DNA of 64,000 nt from Erythroxylum novogranatense (Eukaryota > Streptophyta > Magnoliopsida > Malpighiales > Erythroxylaceae), in contig CM057224.1 of NCBI GenBank assembly GCA_029891385.1, positions 39,685,005 through 39,749,004 of the forward strand. Reading direction: 5' to 3'. The position numbers and the translations under genes were made by a program. Under the pieces are notes generated by a model that worked only from the letters and a program-made list of their open reading frames with translations, was not told the origin of the DNA and searched no databases. Each line of letters starts with the position of its first letter. The stretch's first letter is position 1. This document shows positions 35,291-47,225 of this stretch, piece after piece.

Positions 35291-36480
35291 TAGTCATTAT
35301 GTGAATTTTGCATAAATAAATACAGATTTCGTATAAATAAATGATTGAGATTTTATGGAACATAATAAAATATTATAAAATTAGAAAAAAGATCTTGTCC
35401 CAATAAGGGGAGAGTCGGTGATTTGGAAAGATGTTTTTCGAGAATACAAGCATGCATCAATTTGTTATAAGAGATGTTGAAGTGACCGAAGTGCATTTAT
35501 TGGGGCGTAGATTCATTTTAATGTATCGTCTGAATTTGAAATACATTTATGAAGTTAATTGACTGATCAATTTAGAATTTATCATCTTAAAGTTTATTAA
35601 TTACACAAATCTTTAATCATACTTAAAATAGTTTTTAAATATTATTAACTGAGTTAATTGCTAATAGTAAATAATTAATATAATTAGTCTTAAATAGAAT
35701 AAATATTATTTTTATACTTCATATTTAATTAAAATATTATATACTAAAATGATTGAATTATATGTGCAAAATTATGTATCTAAAAGTTAGTTAAAATTAA
35801 TTTGATATTCTTAAATATTTAGATAGTTATAATGTACTAGTACATGCTAATTTTTATTTATAGGTATAAATTATTTGATTAGATGATTAAAAAATAAGTG
35901 AGTTTAATTTATCTAATCTTAAATATAATTTAATGTTATAATTTATATCAATTATAACGTATTTGAGAATTTACTAAGTCACACACAAACAAGTTAAAAG
36001 ATAGAATGTTTTGAACGAGTAAGAGCGTGAGCGTCTAGAGAATGGAACCAACACCATGAAAGCGTCCGACAAGTGTGAGCATGAGTGAAAAACTATGATG
36101 AGTGAGTAAGAGGGGCGAGAGCGAGAGAAACAACGTGTGAGGACCTCCATGTTTCACTGTAGATTAATAACTCTCCGGTTTTTTAACTGTCCTTCACGCA
36201 CCATTCCTAAATACTTAGCTCACTTTTTATTTTAATTTTTAATAAATAAATAAAGGTTGTTGTATAAATATAAATTAATTTAGTTAATAACTAAATTATT
36301 GTGATTGTATAAATAAAAACTAATTTAGTTAATAACTAAATTATTGTGGTATATTTTTTGAAAATAATTTGGTGTAAACATTTGGTGTAGAATAGTTGGA
36401 ATAACACCAAATTTAGTCTAAAAAGATTATTAAAATATTCCTTTTTATACTAAATTTGGTGTAAAATTTTAGTGTAATAG
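35290..36480. other. AT-rich intergenic sequence with short repeats
   Basis: No gene is recognisable. A 45-bp unit is duplicated in tandem at 36260-36303 and 36304-36348. A perfect 13-bp inverted pair, ACACCAAATTTAG (36404-36416) and its complement (36450-36462), lies close by, and the stretch ends with TTGGAGATACTCTTA, the style of plant MITE ends. A complete MITE could not be delimited. Confidence 0.45.
36260..36348. repeat. Tandem duplication, 2 x about 45 bp
   Basis: Both units contain the sequence AATTTAGTTAATAACTAAAT and differ at only a few bases. Confidence 0.7.
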
Positions 36481-36699
36481 TTGGAGATACTCTTACATTC
36501 TTCTTTCTATCTTGTCTCGGTTTGTCCAACTACTTTTACTTTTCCTCAAGCTCTTTCTTTCATATTTCTGATTTATCTCCTTTGGACTTCTAGCTTGCTT
36601 CAATGTGTTTGTCTTTATTTCCGTTTAACTTCCTTGCCTGCTTTTTATCCACCAGTCATCACTAGCCATTAACTTCAAATTGTTTTTTCTCCTAACACT

Positions 36700-36875
36700 A
36701 TCACAGCTTCCTGGAATGCTTCTGTTGACGCTTCCTAGCAAGAAGACTTATGTTCAAGTTACTAGGAATTCTTCACCTAAACTTAAACTCAATTTCTGCC
36801 CTCTAATTCTTCCTCTGAAACCAAAATTATGTCCCATCCTTTGGATGTATTGAAAGCCAGAGCTAGCAAATGGAA
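36700..36875 (+). pseudogene. LINE ORF1, first part (before the LARD-like insertion)
   Basis: The plus strand reads KKTYVQVTRNSSPKLKLNF, then, after a frame change, SHPLDVLKARASKWN. This continues across the insertion at 46354 (NFTLLSCFLRQNGSFSS). It resembles the N-terminal part of plant L1 ORF1 proteins (DUF4283 family: '...W....VGYFL.K.P.F'). The 5' end of the LINE is not clear; similarity fades left of about 36.5 kb. Confidence 0.5.
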
Positions 36876-37493
36876 TGTAACATCCCGTTATCGGAGTGAC
36901 GGGTAGATTGGTAATTTGGATCGGGTTAGGATTTGGTACAGGCAAAGTGTTGCAATGCACATGCATTACAGTTTTGATAGTCATTGATAAATGATTATTG
37001 ACTGCATAAGTATATATATATGTACATACATATATGACAATTCCCGACTTGATTGTGAAATTGGAAATTGGTTATAATTGGTCCGATGAGAATTGGTTTA
37101 ATTGTGCAATTGGGAATTTATCAAAATTGTACATATGAGAATTTGGTTTGTGAAAATTGGATATTTAGTAAGTGTATAATTGGGTTTTGAATATGAACTT
37201 GGAATGAAATGGATTATAGAGAAAGGAAATTGGAAATTGAGTATAGGAATGAGCATTTCTAATTTTGTGAATTTATGAGAATTTTTCGAAATTTTAGAGT
37301 TTTGGATCCGACCGGAAAAATTTGGCTAAGGATTGATTAATGTGATTCCGGTCCGAGATTGATTGACAAATAATATGAAATAAATTGAATTATGATTTTG
37401 GAAATTTTGGTTATGAGTAGCGAAATTGGGAGTAAAATAGAATAAGAATCGGACGTGTTAGACCTAAGAATTGGACATAAAGTGGAGGATCTC

Positions 37494-37508
37494 ATATATA
37501 TATGTATA
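37494..37508 (+). promoter_or_regulatory. Putative LTR TATA box
   Basis: TATATATATATGTAT is the strongest TATA-like run in the first third of the LTR and is conserved in the 3' LTR (43947-43962). It is followed by pyrimidine-rich sequence. No transcript evidence is available. Confidence 0.45.
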
Positions 37509-37869
37509 AGCTTAAGGTAAGCTTATTTCTTCATTTCTCTTCGCCTTCGTCGACGATCGTGGTGTGAGAAATCGTGGATTTGGAGTTGTTTGATGATTTT
37601 CGACGGATTGATAACTTAATCAAGTAAGTTCATATGTGTTTATGTTGTTTGATCATAGATTTGAGTAAGAAATTGTTTAGAAAGTTGGAAAATGTCGATG
37701 ATAGGGTTTCGTGGGTTTTGATTTGGGTTTTTGATGAAAAATGAGTTAAATGATGTTTTGAGGATAGAAATAAGTTGGGTTTAAGGTTTAAAACTGATTG
37801 AGAGTGTTTAGAATGTATTTGGGATGATTTATATCAGAGGATCTGCGAAATTTCTGGGTTTCAGACGAG

Positions 37870-38125
37870 TTTCTGGGTTTGCACGTCGCGACGTGTGATG
37901 AACACGCCGCGGCGAGCCCCCTTAGTGTGCACGTCGCGACGAATATTAAATATTCAATTCGTACGCCGCGACGAGCAGATTCGAACGCACGCCGCGACGA
38001 GCGGAGCTGTCTTGCGCCATGGCGATAGTAGACTTAGTTCGCACGTCATGACGAAAGAAGAAGACGTCGCGACGAAAGAAGAGATTATACGCCATGCGAG
38101 GGGGAAATGTACGTCGCGGCGAAGG
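37870..38125. repeat. CG-rich palindromic word array in the 5' LTR
   Basis: About nine copies of ACGTCGCGACGA or ACGCCGCGACGAGC-type words at irregular spacing of 15-45 bp, in AT-rich surroundings. The 3' LTR copy (44320-44560) has several CGCG cores changed to CATG. Confidence 0.8.
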
Positions 38126-39905
38126 GGATTAATTTTCGAATATGAGATTGTGAGGTTTTGAATTGAAGAATTTTGGGATTTATTCTTAAATTGGATTGGT
38201 TATGGATCAAAGTGGCATTTGAGAAAATAGGAATTTCAATCTAGAAGAAATGAAATTAAAGGATTATAAGGTGATTGTTACAAGTAATGAGTTTAAGACT
38301 GATTTCAAATAATTGGTTTCCTAGAAATTAATTGGAATTTGGAGACTACGAATATTGAACTGGTAAGAATGGAAATTCGGAATTTGAATCAGATGATTAT
38401 CGGGATCGAATGACAAATGATTAGTGAATATGATTTTAATTGAAATGTGATTATAGACTATGGAAATTGGTAAATTGGTTTATTATAATTGAAAGTGTTA
38501 TGGATTAGTAAGAGAGTGATCAAATTGAGGAATTCGGAATTGGATTGAGAATGTCATAACATGTATAGTATTTATCGTATTTGTTAAATATGTATTATTG
38601 AATTGATATTGGCCAAAATGGTAATGTGAATTATTTGAATTGACATAGAGGTTCGATGGATCGACACTCCACTGACGATATTGGGACTTCCAGTCAGTAG
38701 CTTCGAAATGCGGTGAGTAACCTAGTTGGTTTCTCAACCTTATGTGTTTATTAATTATATGCATTGATTGCCGTGAGGAAGCGAGGATGGATATATGTGA
38801 TTGAGTGATTTGATTGATTTGAACTATGGGTGTTGAAATATTGGATTGTGATATTGAAGTGCAAATGTGATTAAGTATGTGTAAATGCATGAGTAAATTG
38901 GATTGTAAATGTGTTAATGAAATGAAATGTAAAAGCATAGAATGACATACTGGACTAAAAGTCCGAGGACATTGGGAAATGATCGGAAATAGTAATTAAT
39001 TGAAATTGGAAATAGAAATGCAATAATTGGAAATTGGAAAGTGACATGTGCATTCATGCATAGTAAATGATCAGATAATAGTAGTTGTGACCGGTGGTAC
39101 TAACGTATGCAGAGCCACAGCTCAATGCACCTTGTGTCTCCATCGGGCTTTCAGGCACATCATGCCCAATGTATATGATAGAGCTTTAAGCTCAACGCAC
39201 AGGACCTCAGGTCCAACGACTGATAGAGCCTCAGGCTCACCGCAGGGCATATCAAGCTCAACGATTTCAGAGCCACTGGCTCAACGTAAATGATCAGGCG
39301 CACGGTCACAACAACGTAACGAAAATGAAAGTGTCACATGCATATTGCATATATAAATGATTGACTGTGAAATGTGTAATGTAGTAAATGAAAATGCATG
39401 AATAATTTGGAATATGATAATATGTGCTATGATGTGATTTGACTGTGTATGCATGAGTTGGGTGAACCATCGATGATGGTTTCTCACTGAGTTCGCAAAC
39501 TCATCCAACATTGCATCTATTTTTCAGGAAGTGAAGAGTACCCCGTTAGACACACGGGAGTATGTCTACCGCTAGCAAGCGTAGTATCGGGTCGGGATCG
39601 GTGTCGTCACATCTCGCATTAGAGTAGTGAATTGTTTGATGGGCCCCTTTTGATTTATGTGTACTTATATGGTATAACTGAAATTGGTTTATAATTGAAA
39701 TTGTTTTGTAATTGCAAATGTTTTGTTATAATTGGGCCAAATCATTATTGTTTTGCGCACTCAACTGCTTTAAAGAAAAGAAAAATGTCATATCGAGTTT
39801 TAAAAGTAGTGGATCGTTCTAAGACGCCACCATCGCGAGTCACGGGCTCGGATATCACCGTCGATATCGGGTTCGGGTCTCGTCGGGTGTCAGTGCTACA
39901 TTTAA

Positions 39906-39916
39906 TGGTATCGAGC
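39906..39916 (+). other. Primer binding site, initiator tRNA-Met type
   Basis: TGGTATCGAGC five bases after the LTR end equals the common TGGTATCAGAGC with one base lost. Confidence 0.65.
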
Positions 39917-42900
39917 CCGTATACAATCTTACATGGGCATTCTCGAGACAAATGTGTCAAAGTGCATGCATATAAGTTATGTCTCGGCAGATAGTGACGA
40001 TGATCCCGATCTAGCATATGAGTCTCATACATGAGCTGTACTAGTGATTTAAGTGGTTAGAAATAGTGAGGAAAAGATGATATGGGAAAATGTGATAAAT
40101 GAAAATTGTAGAAATCAAAGAAAAGAACAAGTATACGGTGCGATATGATGATTGGAGATTTAGTGTATTGGTATTGATAGGCGATTATGAAATACGACAT
40201 TAGAGTGATATTGGAAAAATCAGAATGGGAAGTAGATGTGAATTGTATATGTGTAGTTGTGAAGTGATAGAAGAAATATAGAGATATGTGAAAGATGGCA
40301 AATAAAATGTTTTATGATCGAGTTACTTGTTGAAGTGTGATGGGAGTTATGATTGGAGGTCTATGACCTAGAATTTGAATATGTTAAGTGAAAGCAACAA
40401 TGAATGTATAATTGTGATACGGGTTTGAGTGTGGTTACAGAAACCAAAATGATGAAAGGATCGAAATGAGAGAAAATAGTATTGAGAGAAGAAAAGTAAA
40501 AAGTTGTTAAGGTCATTGGTTTGCTGTATGAATACACACCGATAAATGGAAATGATATCGAAATCAATTGGTGCATTAGTGGATAACCGCCAAGTCAAAT
40601 AGTTAAAAGTTTATGTGAGATAGAGTAAGAACCAAAAGTGTTTATAGTGATATTTGGAAATGAATTGAGATTGTAATTAGGATGTTGGTAAGGAAAAAGC
40701 CTCATGATCGAGGATAGGTGCGAAAAGGAAAAAGGTGGTCAAAGATCAAATGAGTTTGAAGTGTCTTTAGCGTAAGTGACTAAGTGGTAAATTAATGTAA
40801 TACTGTAAATGGTATGTACCTCAATGAACGGTATCAAAAAGAGATGCTTTGGTTATGTGGATTATGGTATAGATTGATCGTCACAGGACATTGTGAATAA
40901 TTGAAATCGATAAGAAATGTGACGACGGTTGATGATTAGGAATTGAAAGAAGAATTTCCCTGAATTAAATTAAGTTGATTAGATGATTAAAATTGAAAAG
41001 TTTAGAAATGAAAGGACAAATTGGAGAAAAATGTGAAATAAATGAAAAGTCGCTTTTAGGAGAGGAAAAAAAATAGAATAAGTTATTAAGAAAGTATGTG
41101 TTACGATAATGTAAAGAGTTTGATTGTGTAATAGGAGTATTGAGCAAAGAAAAGGATATCGGTTGTGATTTGAGGAGAATATCGGGTTAGATATATTTTG
41201 TGTGAATATCGGAAAGTATAAAGTGGTTTTGAAAATTTTGTTTGAAATGATAGTGAATAAATTGAAATATGTGGAGAATCCAAAGTAAAAGAATGTGTCA
41301 AAATATATTTGATGAAATGGAGAAAGATCGTGAGAAAATTTGTTCCTCATTGGAGACAACCGATAATTAGGAAATGATATAAATTGATTATTGATATGAA
41401 GAGTCATTATGCTCTTGAAGAGCAACATATCTTACTTGTGTTTAGAGTGAAATGTTTAAATTGTGTTCAAAGTGGATGATGATCGATTGAATACATTTGA
41501 AAAGTGAATAAGAGAAATTGGCACGATTGAGGAAATTGTTTGACATGTAAGTTTTATAAGAGTGAATTTGATCTTGGTAGAATAATTAGTGGATGAATTA
41601 TTATTATTGAACATGGTATTGGGAGATTAAATGCAAATAGAGGCGTGATAAATGTGAAATTGTAAAGGATAAGTATATAAAGAATTTGGAGTTATAATAG
41701 GATTGATTGTATATGGATACATCCGAAATTGGTAAAGGTCTTCCATTTGTAAATGATAAGGAAAGTGTTAAAAGGAAAATATGTGAAGTGTATGACAAAT
41801 GATTGTAAGAAGAGATACTTAGAGAAATGTTCAATTCGAGTATCGATCGTATCAATTGAATTGGTGTTATAATATGAAATGAATTGTAAAGATGATAATG
41901 TGATCTATTGGAAAAAAAATGTAAAGAGATTCTATGTATGGAGATCAAGATAAGCTTATGGGCTGCATTGGTATTTGATGACTTAAAATCTATTGTATTG
42001 AATAGTGTATTGGAAAGTGTTGCGAAAAGTTTGGAGATTCTATTTGTACAGAAAATGTTTTGGATGAATATGCGTTTGTAAAGTAATAATGATTAAGTTA
42101 TATGAGTAAATTGGGAAAAAAAAGGATTATGTGTTCTAATGTTTCCGAATTTTGATAAGGAAGCAAATAATTAGATGATAAGATTATTGAAACTGGATGA
42201 AAGATTATATGTAAACTGTCGAGTTGGTAAAGTGTAAAAAGGAACGTATTAGCAATTGGGGATTCCACATCAAGTGTGCAGAGGTGTATTGAAAGCATGG
42301 CAAAATCCGAATCGAGAATTTTGAATAGTGGATAGTATCGAGAAATGTGTGAATAGATTGGTCAGTAAAGAAAATGAGTAATGTATTTGGATTAGAAATA
42401 TGAGTAAAACTCATGAAAGGAATTGTAAGTGTATTAAAAGTGTAATGAAAGTAAAATGTGACGTTGAAAAATTATGAGTATGTTTGACCTATATGGTTGT
42501 TGTGTGTTATCGATGTGAAACTAATATAGGTTTGGAGTTCATAAGATTATGGGATTGATGCATAGATAAGATTGATTGTGTTTCATTGGAGATATCATTT
42601 GAAAAGTGTATGAAAGGTTTTATATCTAAAAAGGAGTTGTTCATTCGGATAGTAAAATGATCAGGACCTAATATAATTAGAGGCCCTGGATGATTTAAGT
42701 TAAGATTGACAGGTGTTTGAATCAGTAATATGGTTTAAGAAATTCAAGTTGATGAGAATGAATTAAATTAATGATTACCGAAATTGTTGAAACCTGATGA
42801 GATTAGAAATTGGCATTGGAGAGATGCAATATGTTAAACGATACAGAGAATGTTTCTAAATGTGTCACCTTGGCCAATCTATGTATTGATTGAGATAACA

Positions 42901-43307
42901 GGTAAATGGGAAATGAAATTTGTTATTAGGGGCCTCGATGTGACCGTGTTGTGAATCGATTTATGGATTGGCAAGTCAGTGGTAACCTAAAAGATAAATA
43001 GAAAGGAAAAAGAGGTAAGTAAGCAGTTGTAGTGTGATTAAAATAACAAGTCCGTCTAAAATCCTAAAAGATGATTCGGATCCCAAAATGTTACAAAGAC
43101 TGAATTGAAAAATATTGTTAGGATCCGATATATGTGTTATCGATTTTGGAAGTGATAAATTGTGTGTGAAAGGGCAATATAGGGTTAAGAAAGATTTGAT
43201 GAAATTCTTCAGATAGCGAAATAAGTGGAAATCGAGAATCAATGATCGAAAAGACTCCCTAACTTGGTGATAAATCGATATGAAATTTCGAGGACGAAAT
43301 TTTTATT
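39917..43307 (+). mobile_element. Non-coding interior of the LARD-like element
   Basis: Purine-rich, AT-rich sequence dense in TGA and TAA on the plus strand. No plus-strand frame above 60 codons occurs between 40033 and 43307. The longer minus-strand frames follow from the base composition and contain no known domain. Conservation in other copies would be needed to call it a structured RNA domain. Confidence 0.7.
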
Positions 43308-43317
43308 AGGAGGAGAA
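43307..43317 (+). other. Polypurine tract of the LARD-like element
   Basis: AGGAGGAGAAT immediately before the 3' LTR. Confidence 0.7.
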
Positions 43318-43318
43318 T

Positions 43319-46300
43319 TGTAACATCCGTTATCGGAGTGACGGGTAGATTGGTAATTTGGATCGGGTTAGGATTTGATACAGTGCAAAGTGTTGCATTG
43401 CACATGCATTACGCTTTGATAGTCATTGATAAATGATTATTGACGCATAAGTATATATATATGTACATACATGTATGACAATTCCCGACTTGATTGTGAA
43501 ATTGGAAATTGGTTATAATTGGTCCGATGAGAATTGGCTTAATTGTGCAATTGGGAATTTATCAAAATTGTACATATGAGAATTTGGTTTGTGAAAATTG
43601 GATATTTAGTAAGTGTATAATTGGGTTTTGAATATGAACTTGGAATGAAATGGATTATAGAGAAAGGGAAATTGGAAATTGAGTATAGGAATGAGCATTT
43701 CCTAATTTTGTGAATTTATGAGAATTTTTCCGAAATTTTTAGAGTTTTGGATCCGAACCGGAAAAATTTGGCTAAGGGATTGATTAATGTGATTCCGGGT
43801 CCGAGATTGATTGACAAATAATATGAAATAAATTGAATTATGATTTTGAAAATTTTTGGTTATGAGTAGCGCGAAATTGGGAGTAAAATAGAATAAGAAT
43901 CGGACGTGTTAGACCCTAAGAATTGGACATAAAGTGGAGGATCTCATATATATATATGTATAAGCTTAAGGTAAGCTTATTTCTTCATTTCTCTTCGCCT
44001 TAAATCGACGGTCGTGGGTGTGAGAAATCGTGGATTGGAGTTGTTTGACAGATTTTGACGGATTGATAACTTAATCAAGTAAGTTCATATGTGTTTATGT
44101 TGTTTGATCATAGATTTGAGTAAGAAATTGTTTAGAAAGTTGGAAAATGTCGATGATAGGGTTTCGTGGGTTTTGATTTGGGTTTTGATGAAAATGAGTT
44201 AAATGATGTTTTGAGGATAGAAATAAGTTGGGTTTAAGGTTTAAAACTGATTGAGAGTGTTTAGAATGTATTTGGGATGATTTATATCGAGGATCTGCGA
44301 AATTTCGGGTTTGGACGAGTTTACGGTTTGCGTCATGACGTGTGATGAACACGCCATGGCGAGCCCCTTAGTGTGCGTCATGACGAATATTAAATATTCA
44401 ATTAAATGCGTCGCGACGAAAGCAGATTCGAAGCACGCCATGACGAGCGGAGTCTTGCATGCAATGAGCAGACTTAGTTCGCACGTCATGACGAAAGAAA
44501 GCGCCGCGTCATGACGATGACAGAGATTATACGCTTGGCGAGGAAATGTACGTCGCGGCGAAGGGGATTAATTTTCGAATATGAGATTGTGAGGTTTTGA
44601 ATTGAAGAATTTTGGGATTTATTCTTAAATTGGATTGGTTATGGATCAAAGTGGCATTTGAGAAAGTAGGAATTTCAATCTAGAAGAAATGAAATTAAAG
44701 GATTATAAGGTGATTGTTACAAGTAATGAGTTTAAGACTGATTTCAAATAATTGGTTTCCTAGAAATTAATTGGAATTTGGAGACTACGAATATTGAACT
44801 GGTAAGAATGGAAATTCGGAATTTGAATCAGATGATTATCGGGATCGAATGACAAATGATTAGTGAATATGATTTTAATTGAAATGTGATTATAGACTAT
44901 GGAAATTGGTAAATTGGTTTATTATAATTGAAAGTGTTATGGATTAGTAAGAGAGTGATCAAATTGAGGAATTCGGGAATTGGATTGAGAATGTCATAAC
45001 ATGTATAGTATTTATCGTATTTGTTAAATATGTATTATTGAATTGATATTGGCCAAAATGGTAATGTGAATTATTTGAATTGACATAGAGGTTCCGATGG
45101 ATCGACACTCCATGGACGATATTGGGACTTCCAGACTGTAGCTCGGAAGTGCAGGTGAGTAACCTAGTTGGTTTCTCAACCTTATGTGTTTATTAATTAT
45201 ATGCATTGATTGCCATGAGGAAGCAAGGATGGATATATGTGATTGAGTGATTTGATTGATTTCGAACTATGGGTGTTCGAAATATTGGATTGTGATATTG
45301 AAGTGCAAATGTGATTAAGTATGTGTAAATGCATGAGTAAATTGGATTGTAAATGTGTTAATGAAATGAAATGTAAAAGCATAGGAATGACATACCGGAC
45401 TAAAAGTCCGAGGACATTGGGAAATGATCGGAAATATTAATTAATTGAAATTGGAAATAGAAATGCAATAATTGGAAATTGGAAAGTGACATGTGCATTC
45501 ATGCATAGTAAATGATCAGATAATAGTAGTTGTGACCGGTGGTACCAACGTATGCAGAGCCACAGGCTCAATGCACTGTGTGCTGCCATTTGGGCTTTCA
45601 GGGCACATCATGCCCAATGTATATGATAGAGCTTTAAGCTTAACGCACAGGACCTCAGGTCCAACGACTGATAGAGCCTCAGGCTCACCGCAGGGCATAT
45701 CAAGCCCAACGATTTCAGAGCCACTGGCTCAACGTAAATGATCAGGCGCACGGTCACAACAACGTAACGAAAATGAAAGTGTCACATGCATATTGCATAT
45801 ATAAATGATTGACTGTGAAATGTGTAATGTAGTAAATGAAAATGCATGAATAATTTGGAATATGATAATATGTGCTATGATGTGATTTGACTGTGTATGC
45901 ATGAGTTGGGTGAACCATCGATGATGGTTTCTCACTGAGTTCGCAAACTCATCCAACATTGCATCTATTTTTCAGGAAGTGAAGAGTACCCCGTTAGATA
46001 CACGGGAGTATGTCTACCGCTAGCAAGGCAGAGTATCGGGTCGGGATCAGTGTCGTCACATCTGCATTAGAGTAGTGAATTATTTCAGTGGGCCCCTTTT
46101 GATTTATGTGTACTTATATGGTATAACTGAAATTGGTTTATAATTGAAATTGTTTTGTAATTGCAAATGTTTTGTTATAATTGGGCCAAATCATTATTGT
46201 TTTACGACTCAACTGCTTTTAAGAAAAGAAAATGTCATATCGAGTTTTAAAAGTAGTGATCGTTTCAATGACGCCACCATCGCGAGTCACGGGCTCGGAT

Positions 46301-46348
46301 ATCACCGTCGATATCAGGTTGGGGTCTCGTCGGGTGTGGGGTGCTACA
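43319..46348 (+). repeat. 3' LTR of the LARD-like element (3030 bp)
   Basis: It begins TGTAACATCCGTT and ends GTGGGGTGCTACA, colinear with the 5' LTR along its whole length. Its CG-rich array (44320-44560) is more decayed, with CATG replacing CGCG at several sites. Confidence 0.9.
44320..44560. repeat. CG-rich palindromic word array in the 3' LTR (decayed)
   Basis: The same array as 37870-38125, with several CGTCATGACG words where the other LTR has CGTCGCGACG, and some short deletions. Confidence 0.75.
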
Positions 46349-47225
46349 TGGAATTTCACACTTCTTAGTTGTTTCCTTAGACAAAATGGTAGCTTTTCTA
46401 GTGACGAAACTGTGAGCTATACATAACTGGAAGGTTCATGGACTTTTGGATGTACTCATTAACAGTAAGGACGTGTTTTTATTCAGATTCTCGAATGTTG
46501 ATGATGCTAAAAAAGTATTGCAAGCAGATCCATAGCATGTCAACAACAATCTTCTTCTGCTACAAACTTGGAGGCCTTGAATGAAGATGGATGATATCAA
46601 GCAGGAACATATACCAATTTGGGTCTGCATCCATCGAGTTCCCTTGAAGTATTGGACCACAAATGATTTAAGTCACATTGCAAGCTTTATAGGAAAACTA
46701 TATGCATGGATTAAGCAACAGCTAAAGTAAAGAGGATCCAATTTGCCAGAATTTGTGTGTTTGTTACATCAATTTCTGATCTTCCTGAAACCATTTCTAT
46801 AATTCGACTAGATGAGAACATAGAGCCATTTACTGATCAAATCAAGGTCTCTTATGTATGAAAACCACAACCTACTTTTACAAAAACTTGGAAACCAACT
46901 GGAAAGGTTTTCTAAATCAGTGAGTACCAAAATTTCAAAAAAAAAACCAGCGAGTTCCAGAAGTAATAGAACTAATCAATACTGATGCAATACAAGTTAC
47001 AACTACCACACCTGATAGTGAAGCTGGTAATTTAGAGACTATAAGTTCCTGATGAGCCTGTGCATAAAGATCCTATTTCTACTATAAATTATACAACTAA
47101 AGAGGAGTGTGAAACTCTAAGCAAACACATAGATCAAACAAAGTTACATTAGGAAGAGTTTAAACCTGTCACTAGAAGGAGATACAATAGGGAAAAAAAA
47201 GAACTCCAAGAGTGGAGTTAAAATC
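46349..47225 (+). pseudogene. LINE ORF1 (DUF4283-like), main part, broken
   Basis: Plus-strand frames read KDVFLFRFSNVDDAKKVLQ, then a 'HVNNNLLLLQTW' block (family: GPWHVDNRPLVLRKW), then EHIPIWVCIHRVPLKYW and LSHIASFIGK. This is the standard DUF4283 region of plant L1 ORF1 proteins, RNA-binding partners of the LINE transcript. The CCHC knuckle expected further on is not evident. Several stops and frame changes occur. It continues from 36700-36875 across the LARD-like insertion, and the TGGAA duplication marks the join. ORF2 follows directly. Confidence 0.72.

Larger units (their letters stand above)
36876..39900 (+). repeat. 5' LTR of the LARD-like element (3025 bp)
   Basis: It begins TGTAACATCCCG and ends GTCAGTGCTACA. 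A TATA-rich core promoter candidate lies at 37494-37508 and a CG-rich palindromic array at 37870-38125. Then come the GTGAGTAACCTAG splice-donor-like block (38711-38723), a cluster of GAGC-flanked words (39110-39290) and the ATCGATGATGG block (39470-39480). Aligned by eye with the 3' LTR it differs mainly by single-base indels and by CG changes. Confidence 0.9.
36876..46348 (+). mobile_element. LARD-like non-autonomous gypsy element, 9.47 kb, TSD TGGAA
   Basis: Two long LTRs (36876-39900 and 43319-46348, about 3.03 kb each, nearly identical) flank a 3418-bp interior. Perfect TGGAA repeats lie outside (36871-36875 and 46349-46353). A primer site (TGGTATCGAGC, 39906-39916) follows the first LTR. 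The purine tract AGGAGGAGAAT precedes the second. The interior shows no gag, RT, RNase H or integrase motif in any plus-strand frame. These dimensions and the lack of coding match the LARD class of large retrotransposon derivatives, which borrow proteins from autonomous gypsy partners. The phrase ATTTCGAGGACGAAATTTTT next to the tract is typical of Tekay/Del-like chromoviruses, the likely partner lineage. It sits in a LINE. Confidence 0.85.

Noticed and set aside
37870..38125. CRISPR-like array of repeats and spacers
   Set aside because: The words are short, degenerate and irregularly spaced, the DNA is plant nuclear, and the segment is inside an LTR.
40979..41428. 149-codon minus-strand frame (and neighbours) in the LARD-like interior
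   Set aside because: The residues (S, I, F, Y, N) simply mirror the purine-rich plus strand. Frames overlap in several phases and no domain is visible.
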